Of a stretch of DNA of 64,000 bases, positions 44,483-55,316 are shown in pieces; position 1 is the stretch's first letter, and the number at the start of each line of letters is the position of its first letter. This DNA comes from Salinigranum halophilum (GTDB lineage: Archaea > Halobacteriota > Halobacteria > Halobacteriales > Haloferacaceae): positions 310,001 through 374,000 of the forward strand of contig NZ_SSNL01000004.1 of NCBI RefSeq assembly GCF_007004735.1. Direction: 5' to 3'. The notes below the pieces were generated by a model. The model made no database searches. It saw only the letters and a program-made list of their open reading frames with translations, and was not told the DNA's origin. A program made the position numbers and the translations under genes.

Positions 44483-45471
44483 TGGGCTTTCTCGCGGGCG
44501 TCCTCGACGCCACCGTTCGGGCGGCGACACCGCTCATCCTCGCCTCGTTAGGTGAACTCATCTCCGAGCGCGGCGGCGTCCTCAACCTCGGCGTCGAGGG
44601 GATGATGCTCGTCGGCGCGCTGGCCGGGTTCGCCACGACGGTCGTCACGGGCGACCCCTACCTCGGCTTCGCGGTCGGGACGCTCGCCGGCGCGGGTCTC
44701 GCGACGGTCCACGCCGTCCTCTGTGTCTCGTTGAAGGCCGACCAGGTCATCAGCGGCGTGATGCTCACCCTGCTGGGCACGGGCCTGACGACCTACTTCG
44801 GCCAGTCGTGGGTGTCGAACTCCATCGAGGGGATGCCGCAGGTCCTCCTGCCCGTCGTCGGCCCCCTCCTCGTCGACCTGCCGCTGGTCGGCGAGGCGCT
44901 CTTCCGCAACACGCCCACCGACTACCTCGCGGTGGCGCTCGTCCCCGTCGTCTGGTACGTCCTCACGCGGACGAACCTCGGGCTCGAACTCACCGCGGTC
45001 GGAGAGGACCCCGAGACCGCGGACACGATGGGTGTCTCGGTCTTCCGGATGCGCTATCTCGCCGTGCTTGTCGGCGGGGCGTTCGCGGGTGCCGCCGGCG
45101 CGCACCTCTCGGTCGCCTTCTCGAAGCTGTGGGTGACGGGGATGGTCGCCGGCCGGGGCTGGATCGCCATCGCGCTCGTCATCTTCGCCGGCTGGCGACC
45201 GACCCGGGCGTTCGTCGGCGCGTACCTCTTCGGGGGGCTGGAGGCGCTCGCACTCCGCTCGCAGTCGCTCGACGTCTCCGTCGGTGCCGCGTTCCCCGCG
45301 GCCGACGGCGTGAACGGTCTGCTCTCGGTGGTGACCCACCCCATCATCATGGAGACGTACCCGTACCTCGTGACGATCCTCGTCCTCGTCGTGACGAGCC
45401 GCGGCGCACTCGCGAAGCGGGTGGGTGCGCCGACGGCGCTGTTAGAGCCGTACAGTCGCGAAGCCGACTGA
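44479..45471 (+). CDS. BMP-type ABC transporter permease (second)
   Basis: 330 residues. Segments LASLGELISERGGVLNLGVEGMMLVGAL and VIFAGWRPTRAFVGAYLFGGLEAL are typical of YufQ/NupQ-like permeases that pair with a YufP-like partner. The start overlaps the previous gene by four bases. The last gene of the operon; msrA converges on it. Confidence 0.92.
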   Translation: MMGFLAGVLDATVRAATPLILASLGELISERGGVLNLGVEGMMLVGALAGFATTVVTGDPYLGFAVGTLAGAGLATVHAVLCVSLKADQVISGVMLTLLGTGLTTYFGQSWVSNSIEGMPQVLLPVVGPLLVDLPLVGEALFRNTPTDYLAVALVPVVWYVLTRTNLGLELTAVGEDPETADTMGVSVFRMRYLAVLVGGAFAGAAGAHLSVAFSKLWVTGMVAGRGWIAIALVIFAGWRPTRAFVGAYLFGGLEALALRSQSLDVSVGAAFPAADGVNGLLSVVTHPIIMETYPYLVTILVLVVTSRGALAKRVGAPTALLEPYSREAD

Positions 45472-45486
45472 GCGACCGAGCGCCGT

Positions 45487-46020
45487 TCAGGCCTGTTTCA
45501 CTTTCGTCGCGAACTTCTCGCGCACCTTCTCGACCTTCGGTGCGGCGTGGAAGGAGCAGTACGCGTCGTTCGGGTTCTTCTCGAAGTAGTCCTGGTGGTA
45601 CTCCTCGGCCTCGTAGAACGTCTCCAGCGGTTCGAGTTCGGTCACGACGGCGTCGTCGTACTCCTCGTCGAGCGCCTCGATGTACGCGTCCGCCAGGCGC
45701 GCCTGCTCGTCGTCGTGCGAGAGGACGATAGAGCGGTACTGACTCCCCACGTCGGGGCCCTGTCGATTGAGCTGAGTCGGGTCGTGGATAGTGAAGAACA
45801 CCTCCAGGAGTTCCTCGTAGGAGATGACGCTCGGGTCGTATGCGACCTGGACCACCTCCGCGTGGCCCGTCTGTCCCGAGCAGACCGCCTTGTACGTCGG
45901 GTTCTCGGTGTCGCCGGCGGCGTATCCCGAGGTGACCTCGCTGACGCCGTCGAGCTCTTTCAGCGCCGCCTCGACACACCAGAAACAGCCGCCGCCGAAG
46001 GTGGCGTGGTGGGTTGCCAT
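45487..46020 (-). CDS. msrA: Peptide methionine sulfoxide reductase MsrA
   Basis: 177 residues. The catalytic motif GGGCFWCVEAAL is near the N-terminus (Cys12). Further family features are GYAAGDTENPTYKAVCSGQTGHAEVVQVAYDP and DVGSQYRSIVLSHDDEQ. Only one resolving-type cysteine is close by, so reduction by thioredoxin probably uses a C-terminal Cys or another partner. It repairs oxidised methionine (S epimer). Confidence 0.93.
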   Translation of the reverse strand: MATHHATFGGGCFWCVEAALKELDGVSEVTSGYAAGDTENPTYKAVCSGQTGHAEVVQVAYDPSVISYEELLEVFFTIHDPTQLNRQGPDVGSQYRSIVLSHDDEQARLADAYIEALDEEYDDAVVTELEPLETFYEAEEYHQDYFEKNPNDAYCSFHAAPKVEKVREKFATKVKQA

Positions 46021-46108
46021 GGAACGTAGTATGGACTCGGCGCGTAAAGCCTCCGTGGCGTGGGGTCGACGAGAGACCTATGTACGCTGTGGACCTACGT
46101 ACTGGTAG

Positions 46109-46693
46109 ATGACGACGGCACGCGATTCGAATGCAGCCGCTTCCGACCGCATCCTCGTCGACGTCGACGGCACGCTCGCGTGGCAACTCCCCCGGGCGTG
46201 TCAGTATCTCGACGAGGAGTACGGCGTCTCGCTCCAGCCCGAAGCGGTGACGGCGTGGGACTTCCGGATTCCGGGCCACGACGCCCACGACCACATCGGC
46301 GACCTCATCTTCGAGGCGTTCCGCCGCGACCCCGCGTGGTACTTCGGGGGGATGGAACCCGTGGCCGGCGCGGCCGACGCGCTCGGCCGTCTGGCCGAAG
46401 ACCACCGGGTCGCCATCGCGACCCACCGCCCGCCAGAGACACACGCCCACACCCGACGGTGGCTCCGCGACCACGACATCCCGTACGACGAGTTCGTCGA
46501 GCGCGTCCCCGAGAACAAGGCCGAACTGGCGGGTCGGGCGCTCGTCGACGACTACCACGGCAACGTCGCGGACGCCCTCGACGCGGGGATGGACGGCCTG
46601 CTGTTCAGTCAGCCGTACAGCGACCACGCGGCCTGTGACGGCGCGACGGTCGTCGACTCGTGGGACGACGTGCTCGCCGCCTTCGAGGAGTAA
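46109..46693 (+). CDS. HAD-superfamily hydrolase, 5'(3')-deoxyribonucleotidase-like
   Basis: 194 residues. HAD motif I is ILVDVDGTLAWQL (DxDGT), motif II VAIATHRPPETH, and motif III/IV VERVPENKAELAGRALVDDYHGNV. The small helical cap resembles the NT5C family that dephosphorylates deoxynucleotides. Substrate by family only. It converges on coxI, with its stop two bases before coxI's stop. Confidence 0.8.
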   Translation: MTTARDSNAAASDRILVDVDGTLAWQLPRACQYLDEEYGVSLQPEAVTAWDFRIPGHDAHDHIGDLIFEAFRRDPAWYFGGMEPVAGAADALGRLAEDHRVAIATHRPPETHAHTRRWLRDHDIPYDEFVERVPENKAELAGRALVDDYHGNVADALDAGMDGLLFSQPYSDHAACDGATVVDSWDDVLAAFEE

Positions 46694-46695
46694 CC

Positions 46696-47862
46696 TCAGC
46701 CCGAGCCGTCCGTCGACAGTTCGATTCGGTCGTGAATCGTCCCCTCTCTGGTCCGCAGGTGACGCGGCTCGCGGTCGTGCTTCACCGCGAGCACCTCCGA
46801 GACGATGGAGAGGGCGATCTGGTACGGCGAGCCGCCGCCGAGGTCCAGTCCGACCGGCGTGTACAGCCTGTCGAGTTGGGCGTCGGTGAACGTCGTTCCC
46901 TCGTCTTCGAAGTCGTCGAGCATCTCTTCGAACCGCTCGTGCGGACCCATCAGGCCGACGTACGGCACCGGGGTGTCGAGGAGCGCCTCGATGGCGAGGC
47001 GGTCGTCGACGAAGTTGTGCGTCGCGACGACGACGTAGGTGTTCGCGTCGAAGTCGAACTCGTCCGTCATGCGCGCCGGCGAGGTCGACACCACCTCGCT
47101 CGCGGCAGGGAAGCGGTCGGCCTTCGCGGCCGCCCCGCGGAACCCGACGACGGAGACACGGAAATCCGTCTGCGCGCCGAGTTCGGCGATGGGGCCGACG
47201 TCGTGGCCGGTCCCGACGACAGCGAGCTTCGAGGGAGCGGTGAGGCCGTCGACGAACACCGTCACCGACTCCCCGCCGAGTTCGACCGTCACGGCGTCGG
47301 CCTTCCCGAGTGCGGTCAGTTCCGCAGCGACCTCGCGCACCCGTTCGGCCAGGTCCGCGTCGAACCCGTCTCCGAGGTCGAACGTCTCCGTCTGGGGGTC
47401 GTAGTACGCTCTCGCGCCCGCGTGTTCGCCGTCGGTGACGGTCAGGACGCCGATGTCACGCCCCGCCGCGAACGCGTCGACGGCGGGTCGGTACGTCTCG
47501 TCGAGCGGTTCGAGCAAGATGTCGATTCGGCCGTTGCAGCCGACGCCGAGTCCCCAGACGTCGTCGTCGGCCTCGGGCATGAGGTCGTAGTGTTCGACGC
47601 GCGGTTCCCCGGCGGCGAGGACCTCGCTCGCGAGCCCCTGCACCTCGTCTTCCAGACAGCCCGCGGTGATGTGGCCGACGCCCGCGCCGTCTTCGGGGAG
47701 CACCATCTTCGCCCCGGGGCGACGATACGCGCTTCCCTCCACGCGGATGACCGTCGCGAGGACGCCGCGGCGGTCGCTCACCAACAGGTCACGTGCCTGT
47801 GTCAGTACCTCCGTCTCGGGGACGCTCCAGTTCGCGTCCGTCTCACTGCTGTCGTTCGTCAT
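46696..47862 (-). CDS. coxI: XdhC/CoxI family molybdenum-hydroxylase maturation factor
   Basis: 388 residues. The N-terminal XdhC_CoxI domain (about 20-110) has VLATVIRVEGSAYRRPGAKMVLP and GHITAGCLEDEVQG. The C-terminal Rossmann domain has LAVVGTGHDVGPIAELGAQ and VVVATHNFVDDRLAIEALL. XdhC-type proteins bind molybdopterin cofactor and help its sulfuration and insertion into CO dehydrogenase-like enzymes. It is the last gene of the cox operon and overlaps the DUF364 gene by four bases. Name assigned by family and position; CoxF is the alternative paralogue. Confidence 0.88.
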   Translation of the reverse strand: MTNDSSETDANWSVPETEVLTQARDLLVSDRRGVLATVIRVEGSAYRRPGAKMVLPEDGAGVGHITAGCLEDEVQGLASEVLAAGEPRVEHYDLMPEADDDVWGLGVGCNGRIDILLEPLDETYRPAVDAFAAGRDIGVLTVTDGEHAGARAYYDPQTETFDLGDGFDADLAERVREVAAELTALGKADAVTVELGGESVTVFVDGLTAPSKLAVVGTGHDVGPIAELGAQTDFRVSVVGFRGAAAKADRFPAASEVVSTSPARMTDEFDFDANTYVVVATHNFVDDRLAIEALLDTPVPYVGLMGPHERFEEMLDDFEDEGTTFTDAQLDRLYTPVGLDLGGGSPYQIALSIVSEVLAVKHDREPRHLRTREGTIHDRIELSTDGSG

Positions 47863-48686
47863 AGGTCAGTATTGGGTCGCTCGGTTGGTAACTGTAGCCC
47901 CGGAAGCGTCGCGTCGGCCGCGGTGTACACCTTCTGTAACCCCGCATCGTGGAGGGCTGTCCCGCAGTCACCCGCGGCGATGCGCTCGCGAACCCGGTCG
48001 ACGTCTCGCACTCGCGCCCCCGCGACGAGGTCGACACCGCGGTCGAACAGCGGCGTCGGGAGCAGCGAGGCCGTCGCGCCCACGACGACCACGAGCGGCA
48101 CCGCCGCCGCAGTCGCCGCCGTCAGGTACACGTCGATGCCACCGTAGACGAGCGTCGACCCGGTGATGAAGCAGACGTCCGCGTCGGCGAACGCCGCGTC
48201 GGCCTCCGCGGGCGCGAAGAGCGTCGTCGGGACGCGCTCGGGGAGCGATTCGGGGTCGATGCGTTTGGCGTCGCGTTCGACCACGCGGACGGAGACGTCG
48301 CCGAACTTCCTGAACGCGGGGCGGAAGAGGCCGACGGTGGCGACGGTCTCGACGGTGGCGTCCAGCGCCGCCATCGGGTCGCCGACGAGCCACTCGACGT
48401 CCGGTTCCGAGAGCGCGTTGAGCGTCGCGAGTCCGACTGCCCGAGCGACGCTCCCCGGAGGCGCGTCCGTCGCCCGTTGCACGAGGTGTTCGACGGAGCC
48501 GTCGATTCCCGCCACGTCACCGTCACTGGGTGGTCGGTGAGCGACGCCCGCCAGGTCGCCCTCGTCGGGGTGGCGACACGACACGAGAACCGCGCGGCCG
48601 CCGACGGTGACGTGCGGGTCAGTCGCCGCCACAGCGCGCGCCGAGAGCGAATCGCGGACCGCCTCGACGACGGTATCCGTCGACAT
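47859..48686 (-). CDS. DUF364-type putative heavy-metal-chelating Rossmann protein in the cox operon
   Basis: 275 residues from the ATG at 48686 (MSTDTVVEAVRDSL). Its C-terminal half fits the DUF364 (PF04016) Rossmann-like fold: VCFITGSTLVYGGIDVYLTAA, PLVVVVGATASLLPTPLFDRGVDLVAGARV. DUF364 members are linked to Mo/W enzymes or metal chelation, but their biochemical role is unknown. The coupling (stop overlaps the coxI start by four bases, one base after coxE) puts it inside the CO dehydrogenase maturation operon. It is not part of the classical bacterial cox set as I know it. Confidence 0.72.
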   Translation of the reverse strand: MSTDTVVEAVRDSLSARAVAATDPHVTVGGRAVLVSCRHPDEGDLAGVAHRPPSDGDVAGIDGSVEHLVQRATDAPPGSVARAVGLATLNALSEPDVEWLVGDPMAALDATVETVATVGLFRPAFRKFGDVSVRVVERDAKRIDPESLPERVPTTLFAPAEADAAFADADVCFITGSTLVYGGIDVYLTAATAAAVPLVVVVGATASLLPTPLFDRGVDLVAGARVRDVDRVRERIAAGDCGTALHDAGLQKVYTAADATLPGLQLPTERPNTDL

Positions 48687-48687
48687 C

Positions 48688-50004
48688 TCAACTCGACCCC
48701 AGTGCACGGTCTCGGAAGTCGTGTTCGTAGCCGATCGGGCCGTGCGGCCCGTGGCGGTTCACCTGCCGCGCGACCTCCGAGAGGTCTTCGGGGCCGGCGA
48801 GCGCGAAGAGTCCGTCGACGTAGGGGAGCGACGCCGCCATCCCGCGGCACGTCGGTTCGTACTTGGCCGAGGCGGCGAGGGGGTTCAGCCAGAGGACCGC
48901 CCGGGACCGCCGCGAGAGCCACGTCATTCCCCGCTCAAGGTCGGCGACGTCGCCGACGTCGAGGCCGTCGCTCAGGACCAGCGTGACCGTCCGACGGTCG
49001 ACGGCGTCGGGCCAGCGCGTGCGCAGTTCGGTCAGGGCGTGACCGATCCGGGTTCCGCCGCCCCACGCGACTTCGGCGTCTTCGAGCGCGGCGACGGGGT
49101 TCCCCCGCGACGCCGTGAACACGTCCGTCACCTCGCGGACGTCGGTGTCGAAGAAGAACACACGCACGCCGCGACCGTCGGCGACCAGCGTGTCCAGGAA
49201 CTGCAGCAGGAAGCCGCGGTCGACCGTGTCGAGCACGGACCGACTCACGTCGACGAGGACGCAGGTGCGGAACGCGGTCGGCGTGCGCTCGCGGGTCGGC
49301 AGGGAGACGACGGTCCCGCCCGTGCCGACGCTCGACCGTAACGCGCGCCGCGCGTCGACCTGCCGGCCGCCACCGCCGGTCCAGCGCCGCCCCGAAAGCG
49401 TCGCGAGCGCCCGCTCGAACTGGCGGACCGCATCGGCGTCGAGCGGGCGACGCCGCGCCTCCTCGTCCTCGTCGACGTCGGTCCCCGCCCCGCCCGCACT
49501 GTACGTCGAGGCGCGACTCCGCTCCCTGTCTCCGTCGGCCTCCGCTGTGTCGGCGTCGTGGTCGACGAGGCGGCGTTCGGTGACGGTCTCGTCGTCCGCG
49601 CCGTCCCCGCCGCCACCGCCGGGCGCTTCGCCGGTGCTCGCCGCGGCCGACTCGTCGCCCGCGTCCGCCGCACCGTAGAAAGCGCCGCTGCCGGAGCGGT
49701 CACCCACGTCGTCGCTGGTGGCGGTCGCTTCGAGTCCGGTGCGAAGTCGGTACCAGAACTCGGGGAAGTGCGCCTCGAACGTCTCCGAGTCGCGAGCGTC
49801 CGTGACGAGCGTCGCGTGGGTGGCCGCGTAGACGCTGTCGCGGTCGCGGAGCCCGACCGCACACAGCGCCTCGGTGGCCGAGAGCGCGGCGTTCGCCGGA
49901 ATCGAGAGGCCGTTCCGGCGGAGGGTCCGGGCGAACGAAACCACCTCGCCGAGGACGTGGTCGCGGGCGGCGACGAAGTCCGGCGTCTCGTCGAGCGGAC
50001 TCAT
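48688..50004 (-). CDS. coxE: CoxE-like VWA-domain protein
   Basis: 438 residues. The C-terminal VWA domain has a MIDAS motif DVSRS (in CVLVDVSRSVLDTV) and LVLSDGLDVGDV. The N-terminal helical part (about 1-115) is followed by a long acidic, low-complexity linker (about 115-190, Gly/Asp/Glu-rich). CoxE works with the CoxD ATPase in assembling the Mo-Cu centre of CO dehydrogenase, being implicated in copper insertion. It starts two bases after the coxD stop. Confidence 0.88.
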   Translation of the reverse strand: MSPLDETPDFVAARDHVLGEVVSFARTLRRNGLSIPANAALSATEALCAVGLRDRDSVYAATHATLVTDARDSETFEAHFPEFWYRLRTGLEATATSDDVGDRSGSGAFYGAADAGDESAAASTGEAPGGGGGDGADDETVTERRLVDHDADTAEADGDRERSRASTYSAGGAGTDVDEDEEARRRPLDADAVRQFERALATLSGRRWTGGGGRQVDARRALRSSVGTGGTVVSLPTRERTPTAFRTCVLVDVSRSVLDTVDRGFLLQFLDTLVADGRGVRVFFFDTDVREVTDVFTASRGNPVAALEDAEVAWGGGTRIGHALTELRTRWPDAVDRRTVTLVLSDGLDVGDVADLERGMTWLSRRSRAVLWLNPLAASAKYEPTCRGMAASLPYVDGLFALAGPEDLSEVARQVNRHGPHGPIGYEHDFRDRALGSS

Positions 50005-50006
50005 GC

Positions 50007-50987
50007 TCAGCGGTCGGACGTGCCGTCGGCCGACGGTTCGACGGGGCTCTCTGTGCCCGCGGTGGGCGTCTCGTCCCCGTCGGTCGCCTCACGCGCCTCC
50101 CGCGCCGCTCGCTCCAGTCGCTCCAGCAGGGTCGAATCCACCCGCTGGACGTCTTCGACCTCCTTGAGGAGGGTTCCGATGGTGCGTTCGATCTCCGCGG
50201 CGCTGATGTCGGAGTCGTCGCCGGGGGCCCGCAGCTCGGCCACCGCCCGCGCCCAGTCGAGCGTCTCGGCGACGCCGGGCCGCTTGAGAAACGCGTTCTC
50301 GCGGAGTTCGGCGACGATGGCGCACACCTCGGCGGCGACGGTCGCGTCCAGTTGCGGGACCTTCCGCCGGACGATTTCTCGCTCCGTCTCGTAGGAGGGG
50401 GCGTCGACGTGGAGGTACAGACACCGCCGCTTGAGCGCGTCCGAGAGTCCGCGCGTGCGGTTGGAGGTGATGATGACGATGGGTGGTGTCTCCGCCGTGA
50501 CGGTGCCGAACTCGGGGATGGTGACCTGGAAGTCCGAGAGCACCTCCAGGAGGAACGCCTCGAACTCCTCGTCGGCGCGGTCGACCTCGTCGATGAGCAG
50601 GACCGGGGGTGCCTCTCCCTCGTGGGTGAGCGCCCGCAGGAGCGGCCGCTCGAACAGGTACTCCTCGGAGAAGACGCCGGCGTCGGCGCTGTCGCCCGAC
50701 TGCACCGCCAGGAGCTGTTTGGTGTAGTTCCACTCGTAGAGGGTGTTCTCCGCGGCGAGCCCCTCGTAACACTGCAGGCGGATGAGCTCCGTCTCGAAGC
50801 TCTCGGCGAGCACCTTCCCGAGTTCGGTCTTGCCCGACCCGGGCTCTCCCTCGATGAGGAGTGGCTTGCCCAGCCGGAGCGAGAGGTAGACCGTCGTCAC
50901 GAGCGTGTCGTCGGCGACGTAGTCGGCCGCCTCGAACCGCTCGCGGAGGTCGTCCTCGGTCACGGACGAGACGTCGGGCCCGGTCAT
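50007..50987 (-). CDS. coxD: CoxD-like MoxR-family AAA+ ATPase
   Basis: 326 residues. Walker A GEPGSGKT (47-54), Walker B VLLIDEVDRADEEFEAF, sensor 1 IVIITSNRTRGLSDALKRRC and arginine-finger region are all present, as in MoxR ATPases. CoxD is required to convert the CO dehydrogenase active site to its sulfurated form in Oligotropha. The C-terminal 40 residues are Thr/Glu/Ser-rich and probably disordered. It overlaps the coxF/YHS stop by four bases. Confidence 0.9.
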   Translation of the reverse strand: MTGPDVSSVTEDDLRERFEAADYVADDTLVTTVYLSLRLGKPLLIEGEPGSGKTELGKVLAESFETELIRLQCYEGLAAENTLYEWNYTKQLLAVQSGDSADAGVFSEEYLFERPLLRALTHEGEAPPVLLIDEVDRADEEFEAFLLEVLSDFQVTIPEFGTVTAETPPIVIITSNRTRGLSDALKRRCLYLHVDAPSYETEREIVRRKVPQLDATVAAEVCAIVAELRENAFLKRPGVAETLDWARAVAELRAPGDDSDISAAEIERTIGTLLKEVEDVQRVDSTLLERLERAAREAREATDGDETPTAGTESPVEPSADGTSDR

Positions 50988-52123
50988 GGTTCGACACGCT
51001 CCAGGAACCGCGCGGGGTCGTCGACGAACGCCTCCTGACAGCCGACGCCGCAGAAGTGGTAGGTCGTCCCCTCGTGGGTGGCGGTCGCCGCCGCCTCGCC
51101 GACGACGACGTCCATCCCGCAGACGGGGTCGGTGGCGACCGTCGCGTCCACCTCGCCGTCGTCCTCGTCGCCCGCGTCGCCCGTCTCGCCTCCGACCGCC
51201 CCGTTCGCGACGGTGGCCGAGGCGTCGGCGTCGACAGCCGAGGCAGTGCCCTGCGAGACGTCGGCAACCGCACCGTCACGCCGGACGGCGACGAGCTCCG
51301 CGAGGACGCTCACACCGACCTCTTCGGGCGTTCGTGCACCGATGTCGAGCCCCGCGGGCGAGGTGACGGCGGCGCGGACCGCGTCGACGTCGCGTCCGGT
51401 CCGGTCGGCGACGCGCTCACAGAGTTCGTCCGCGCGGCGGCGGCTGGCGACGAGACCGACGTACGGGACGGCCGAGGCCAGGGCCGCCTCGACGGCGACG
51501 TCGTCGGTCGCACCCATCGACGCGGCGACGACCCAGGTCGCCCCGCGGAGTTCCGCGGCGAGGGCGTCGACGTCGTCGGTCGCGGTGTGGGTGGTGTCGG
51601 CACCGGGGAGGTCGCTCCCCGCCGGGACGACGGCCGTCACCTCGAACGAGAGTTCGCTCGCGAGGCGAACGACGGCACGCGCGATGGGTGAGTCGCCGAC
51701 GACGACGAGTCGCGCCGGCGACGTCACCGGCTCGATGAACAGTTCGAGCGTCCCCTGGCTGTGACAGGCCATCGGGAACGCCTCCAGCCCGGGCCTGTCG
51801 ACCGACGCGGGGTCGGGCGCGATGCCGACGAGCTTCGGCTCGCCCGTCTCCAGCGCCGACCGAGCCTCGCGGATAGCGACCGACTGGGCGCAGGCGACGC
51901 CACCGATCCACCCCAGGAGTTCCCCGTCGGGCGTGACGACGGCGCGGTCGCCGACGTGCGCGGACACCGGCGGCTCGCGGCGGACGACGGTCACCCGCGC
52001 GAACGGGCGACCCTGTTCGGTGTACTGGCGTGCGACTCTGTCGACGGTCTCCGGGGAGGCGGCGGCGTCCCGCGCGTAGCCGCCCTCGTCCGTTTCGGTC
52101 TCTGCGTCGGTGTCGTCTGTCAT
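50984..52123 (-). CDS. coxF: XdhC/CoxF-like protein fused to a C-terminal YHS metal-binding domain
   Basis: 379 residues. The N-terminal XdhC_CoxI domain (GWIGGVACAQSVAIREA) and Rossmann domain (RLVVVGDSPIARAVVRLA; WVVAASMGATDDV) are followed by an acidic linker (about 285-328). A YHS domain then spans about 329-379: DPVCGMDVVVGEAA, THEGTTYHFCGVGC and FVDDPARFLE. YHS domains occur in copper ATPases and bind soft metals through these Cys residues. CoxF is thought to help put Cu into the Mo-S-Cu site, so the fusion suggests a copper-delivery module. Direct function is inference. A 14-bp tandem repeat lies in its leader. Confidence 0.85.
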   Translation of the reverse strand: MTDDTDAETETDEGGYARDAAASPETVDRVARQYTEQGRPFARVTVVRREPPVSAHVGDRAVVTPDGELLGWIGGVACAQSVAIREARSALETGEPKLVGIAPDPASVDRPGLEAFPMACHSQGTLELFIEPVTSPARLVVVGDSPIARAVVRLASELSFEVTAVVPAGSDLPGADTTHTATDDVDALAAELRGATWVVAASMGATDDVAVEAALASAVPYVGLVASRRRADELCERVADRTGRDVDAVRAAVTSPAGLDIGARTPEEVGVSVLAELVAVRRDGAVADVSQGTASAVDADASATVANGAVGGETGDAGDEDDGEVDATVATDPVCGMDVVVGEAAATATHEGTTYHFCGVGCQEAFVDDPARFLERVEP

Positions 52124-52128
52124 CTGGT

Positions 52129-52156
52129 GGCTGGTGGTTGGCGGCTGGTGGTTGGT
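52129..52156. repeat. Tandem 14-bp repeat between coxL and coxF
   Basis: Two copies of the unit GGCTGGTGGTTGG(C/T) at 52129-52142 and 52143-52156, directly before the coxF start. In mRNA sense it is a C/A-rich CCAACCACCAGCC track without a Shine-Dalgarno-like purine stretch. Probably slippage-derived; an effect on translation is only a possibility. Confidence 0.6.
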
Positions 52157-52214
52157 GGCGTCGATGTGTTCGTCGCGTCGCGGATGTCGGGACCCCCCGA
52201 CACCCCGGACGCGT

Positions 52215-54694
<2,480 letters not shown>

Positions 54695-54698
<4 letters not shown>

Positions 54699-55315
54699 CG
54701 GTCGTCACCTCCGACGTCGACGTCACAGCCACAGCCAGCGCCACAGTCGAACTCGACACCGCCGTCCGCGGCGGCCTCCTGGTCGCCGGGGTGTTCGACG
54801 GGCGACTCTGGGGGTTCGCGGTCGTTGAGCACGTCCGCCGCGTACTGGATGGACTTGACGATGTTCTGATAGCCGGTGCAGCGACAGAGGTTGCCGCTGA
54901 TGTTCTCTCTGATCTCGGCCTCCGTCGGGTCCAAGTTCTTGTCGAGCAGCGCCTTCCCCGCCATGATCATCCCGGGGGTGCAGTAGCCGCACTGGAGGCC
55001 GTGCATCTGGTGGAAGCCCTCCTGAATCGGGTGGAGGTCGTCGGAACGACCCATCCCCGCCTCGGGGAGTTTGTCCATGCCCTCGACGGTGGTCATGTCA
55101 CTGCCGTCCGCCTGGACGGCGAACATGAGACACGACTTGACGGCCTCGCCGTCCTTGTAGACGGTGCAGGCGCCACAGTTGCCCGTGTCGCAGCCGATGT
55201 GTGTGCCGGTGAGGTCGAGGTCCTCGCGGATGGCGTGGACCAGGAGCCGCCGGGGCTCGACGCTCAGTTCCCGTTCGGTGCCGTTGACGGTGATGGTGAT
55301 GTCCTTCTTGCTCAT
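54695..55315 (-). CDS. coxS: CO dehydrogenase small subunit (two [2Fe-2S] clusters) with Cys-rich C-terminal tail
   Basis: 206 residues from the ATG at 55315. The plant-type cluster uses Cys42, 47, 50 and 62 ([12 protein letters not shown] ... SC). The second cluster uses Cys109, 112, 144 and 146 (LQCGYCTPG ... LCRCTGYQ). These relay electrons from the Mo site to FAD in CoxM. Unlike typical CoxS (about 160-170 residues) it has an added tail of about 40 residues, acidic, with Cys191, Cys195 and Cys197 ([11 protein letters not shown]). The tail may bind a metal. It begins one base after the coxM stop. Confidence 0.95.
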
Positions 55316-55316
55316 G

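Noticed and set aside
40967-44530. Minus-strand 1187-residue frame
   Set aside because: Antisense to the ABC transporter ATPase and permease, which have full family motifs; the frame is open only because of high G+C.
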